From CBDBJK01 sp965206395 (GTDB lineage Bacteria > Chloroflexota > Dehalococcoidia > Lucifugimonadales > CATOSD01), in NCBI GenBank assembly GCA_965206395.1, contig CBDBJK010000033.1:124001-188000 (forward strand): 64,000 nt of DNA, written 5' to 3'. Shown in pieces: positions 63,367 to 64,000 of the stretch; the stretch's first letter is position 1, and every line of letters begins with the position of its first letter. Under the pieces are notes generated by a model, which worked only from the letters and a program-made list of their open reading frames with translations, was not told the DNA's origin and did no database searches. Made by a program: the position numbers and the translations under genes.

Positions 63367-64000
63367 CGCTCAACCTCAGTACAAAGAGAGGAGCCTGCGT
63401 CGATACCCACTTTAGCATCCCAACCGACGGCGGCACCCGCTTCAGCGACCCAATCTCAAACAACGGAGGCACCCGTGACCAACAAGCAGTATAGTTCTGC
63501 CCCAGCAATGGTAATCGACACCAGCAAGAAATACATGGCGACCATTGAGCTGGAGAAGGGCGGAAACATCGTCATCGAACTATTCGCCAAAGAGGTTCCG
63601 AACACGGTCAACAACTTCGTGTTTCTGGCACGTGAGGGCTACTATGATGGGATTACCTTCCATCGTGTGATACCTGGCTTCATGGCACAGACAGGCGATC
63701 CTACGGGAACAGGTTCCGGTGGCCCAGGCTACCAGTTTGACAATGAGTTTCACACCGACGCGCGCCACGACTCTCCGGGCACTGTCTCGATGGCTAACGC
63801 AGGCATGAGAGGCGGACGCGGGACGAACGGCAGTCAATTCTTCATAACATACGTGGATACGTCGTTTCTCGACGGACTGAATCCCGACGGCTCCCCCAAG
63901 AGTTGCGGCACTCCGGGCGTCTCATGCCATGCGGTATTCGGGAAGGTAATCGAGGGAATGGAAGTAGTTCAAGGCATTTCGGAGCGAGACCCTCAAGCCG
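63367..64000 (+). pseudogene. Third cyclophilin domain, separated by a stop codon and cut by the window end
   Basis: Directly after the TAA the same frame stays open to the window end. It encodes a longer Thr/Ser/Pro/Gln linker and a third cyclophilin domain with FHRVIPGFMAQTGDPTG and GTNGSQFFITYVDTSFLDG. It has no signal peptide or ribosome-binding site of its own; possible internal starts are the GTG near 63475 and the ATG near 63509. A single G-to-T change (GAA to TAA) relative to the linker between domains one and two explains the break. Confidence 0.8.

Overview
The window looks like a chromosomal piece of an uncultured Chloroflexota bacterium, possibly of the SAR202/Dehalococcoidia type. 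This placement is an inference. It rests on the set of catabolic genes for organic-matter turnover (penicillin-acylase-like, CocE/S15-like, D-aminoacylase-like, a HyuA-HyuB fusion, an amidohydrolase, a peptide-type ABC transporter), a homodimeric AceE-like E1 and many lipoproteins. No rRNA is present to confirm it. The only RNA gene found is one tRNA-Arg(CCG).

Layout. 1-8.9 kb: peptide/amide hydrolases, a four-helix-bundle (S23/bAvd-like) gene between G-rich and C-rich inverted tracts, a methyltransferase, and a DUF433/DUF5615 toxin-antitoxin pair framed by 42-bp direct repeats that copy the 3' end of the D-aminoacylase gene. 8.86-10.1 kb: IS630 copy 1. 10.3-19.1 kb: prfB with its programmed frameshift, a peptide-type ABC transporter without ATPases, and HyuAB. 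19.4-31.5 kb: CheW-like protein, a nonsense-interrupted SDR, a 5'-3' exonuclease, an epimerase split by an IS5-group element, tRNA-Arg, an antiporter, a collagen-like lipoprotein, CorC/HlyC-like protein and GlmU.

31.7-50.4 kb is a graveyard of mobile DNA. It starts with an ISNCY-type element, then an AlpA-headed phage-like module (zinc-ribbon, Cys-rich and SWIM proteins, a terminase stub, a head-tail connector and an adaptor). The connector/adaptor junction is broken by a ~3.2-kb IS1595-type element with recognisable terminal inverted repeats that carries a DNA adenine methylase and a SacI-like restriction enzyme in one translationally coupled operon. Further on come a PLD-zinc-ribbon protein, a nuclease fragment fused to an IS110 tail, a HepT-MntA pair, and a 4-repeat type I-E-like CRISPR array without cas genes lying directly behind the stop codon of a minus-strand terminase. 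That terminase is shattered by an IS1182 copy, an IS5/IS427-type element and two tandem IS630 copies. A second IS5/IS427-type element abuts the IS630 tandem.

50.6-64 kb returns to chromosomal genes: a frameshifted membrane protein, a frameshifted amidohydrolase, endonuclease III, a HEAT-repeat protein, a ROK kinase, a second inverted IS1182 copy, a hydroxypyruvate-isomerase-like protein, an AceE-like E1, PlsY and a lipoprotein with tandem cyclophilin domains whose third domain is cut off by a stop codon.

The most interesting material is the stack of defence and conflict genes inside decaying mobile elements: a transposon-borne R-M system, HepT-MntA, a prophage-embedded orphan CRISPR array, the PLD nuclease and the TA cassette with att-like repeats. 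All family assignments come from reading translated motifs; no database search was run.
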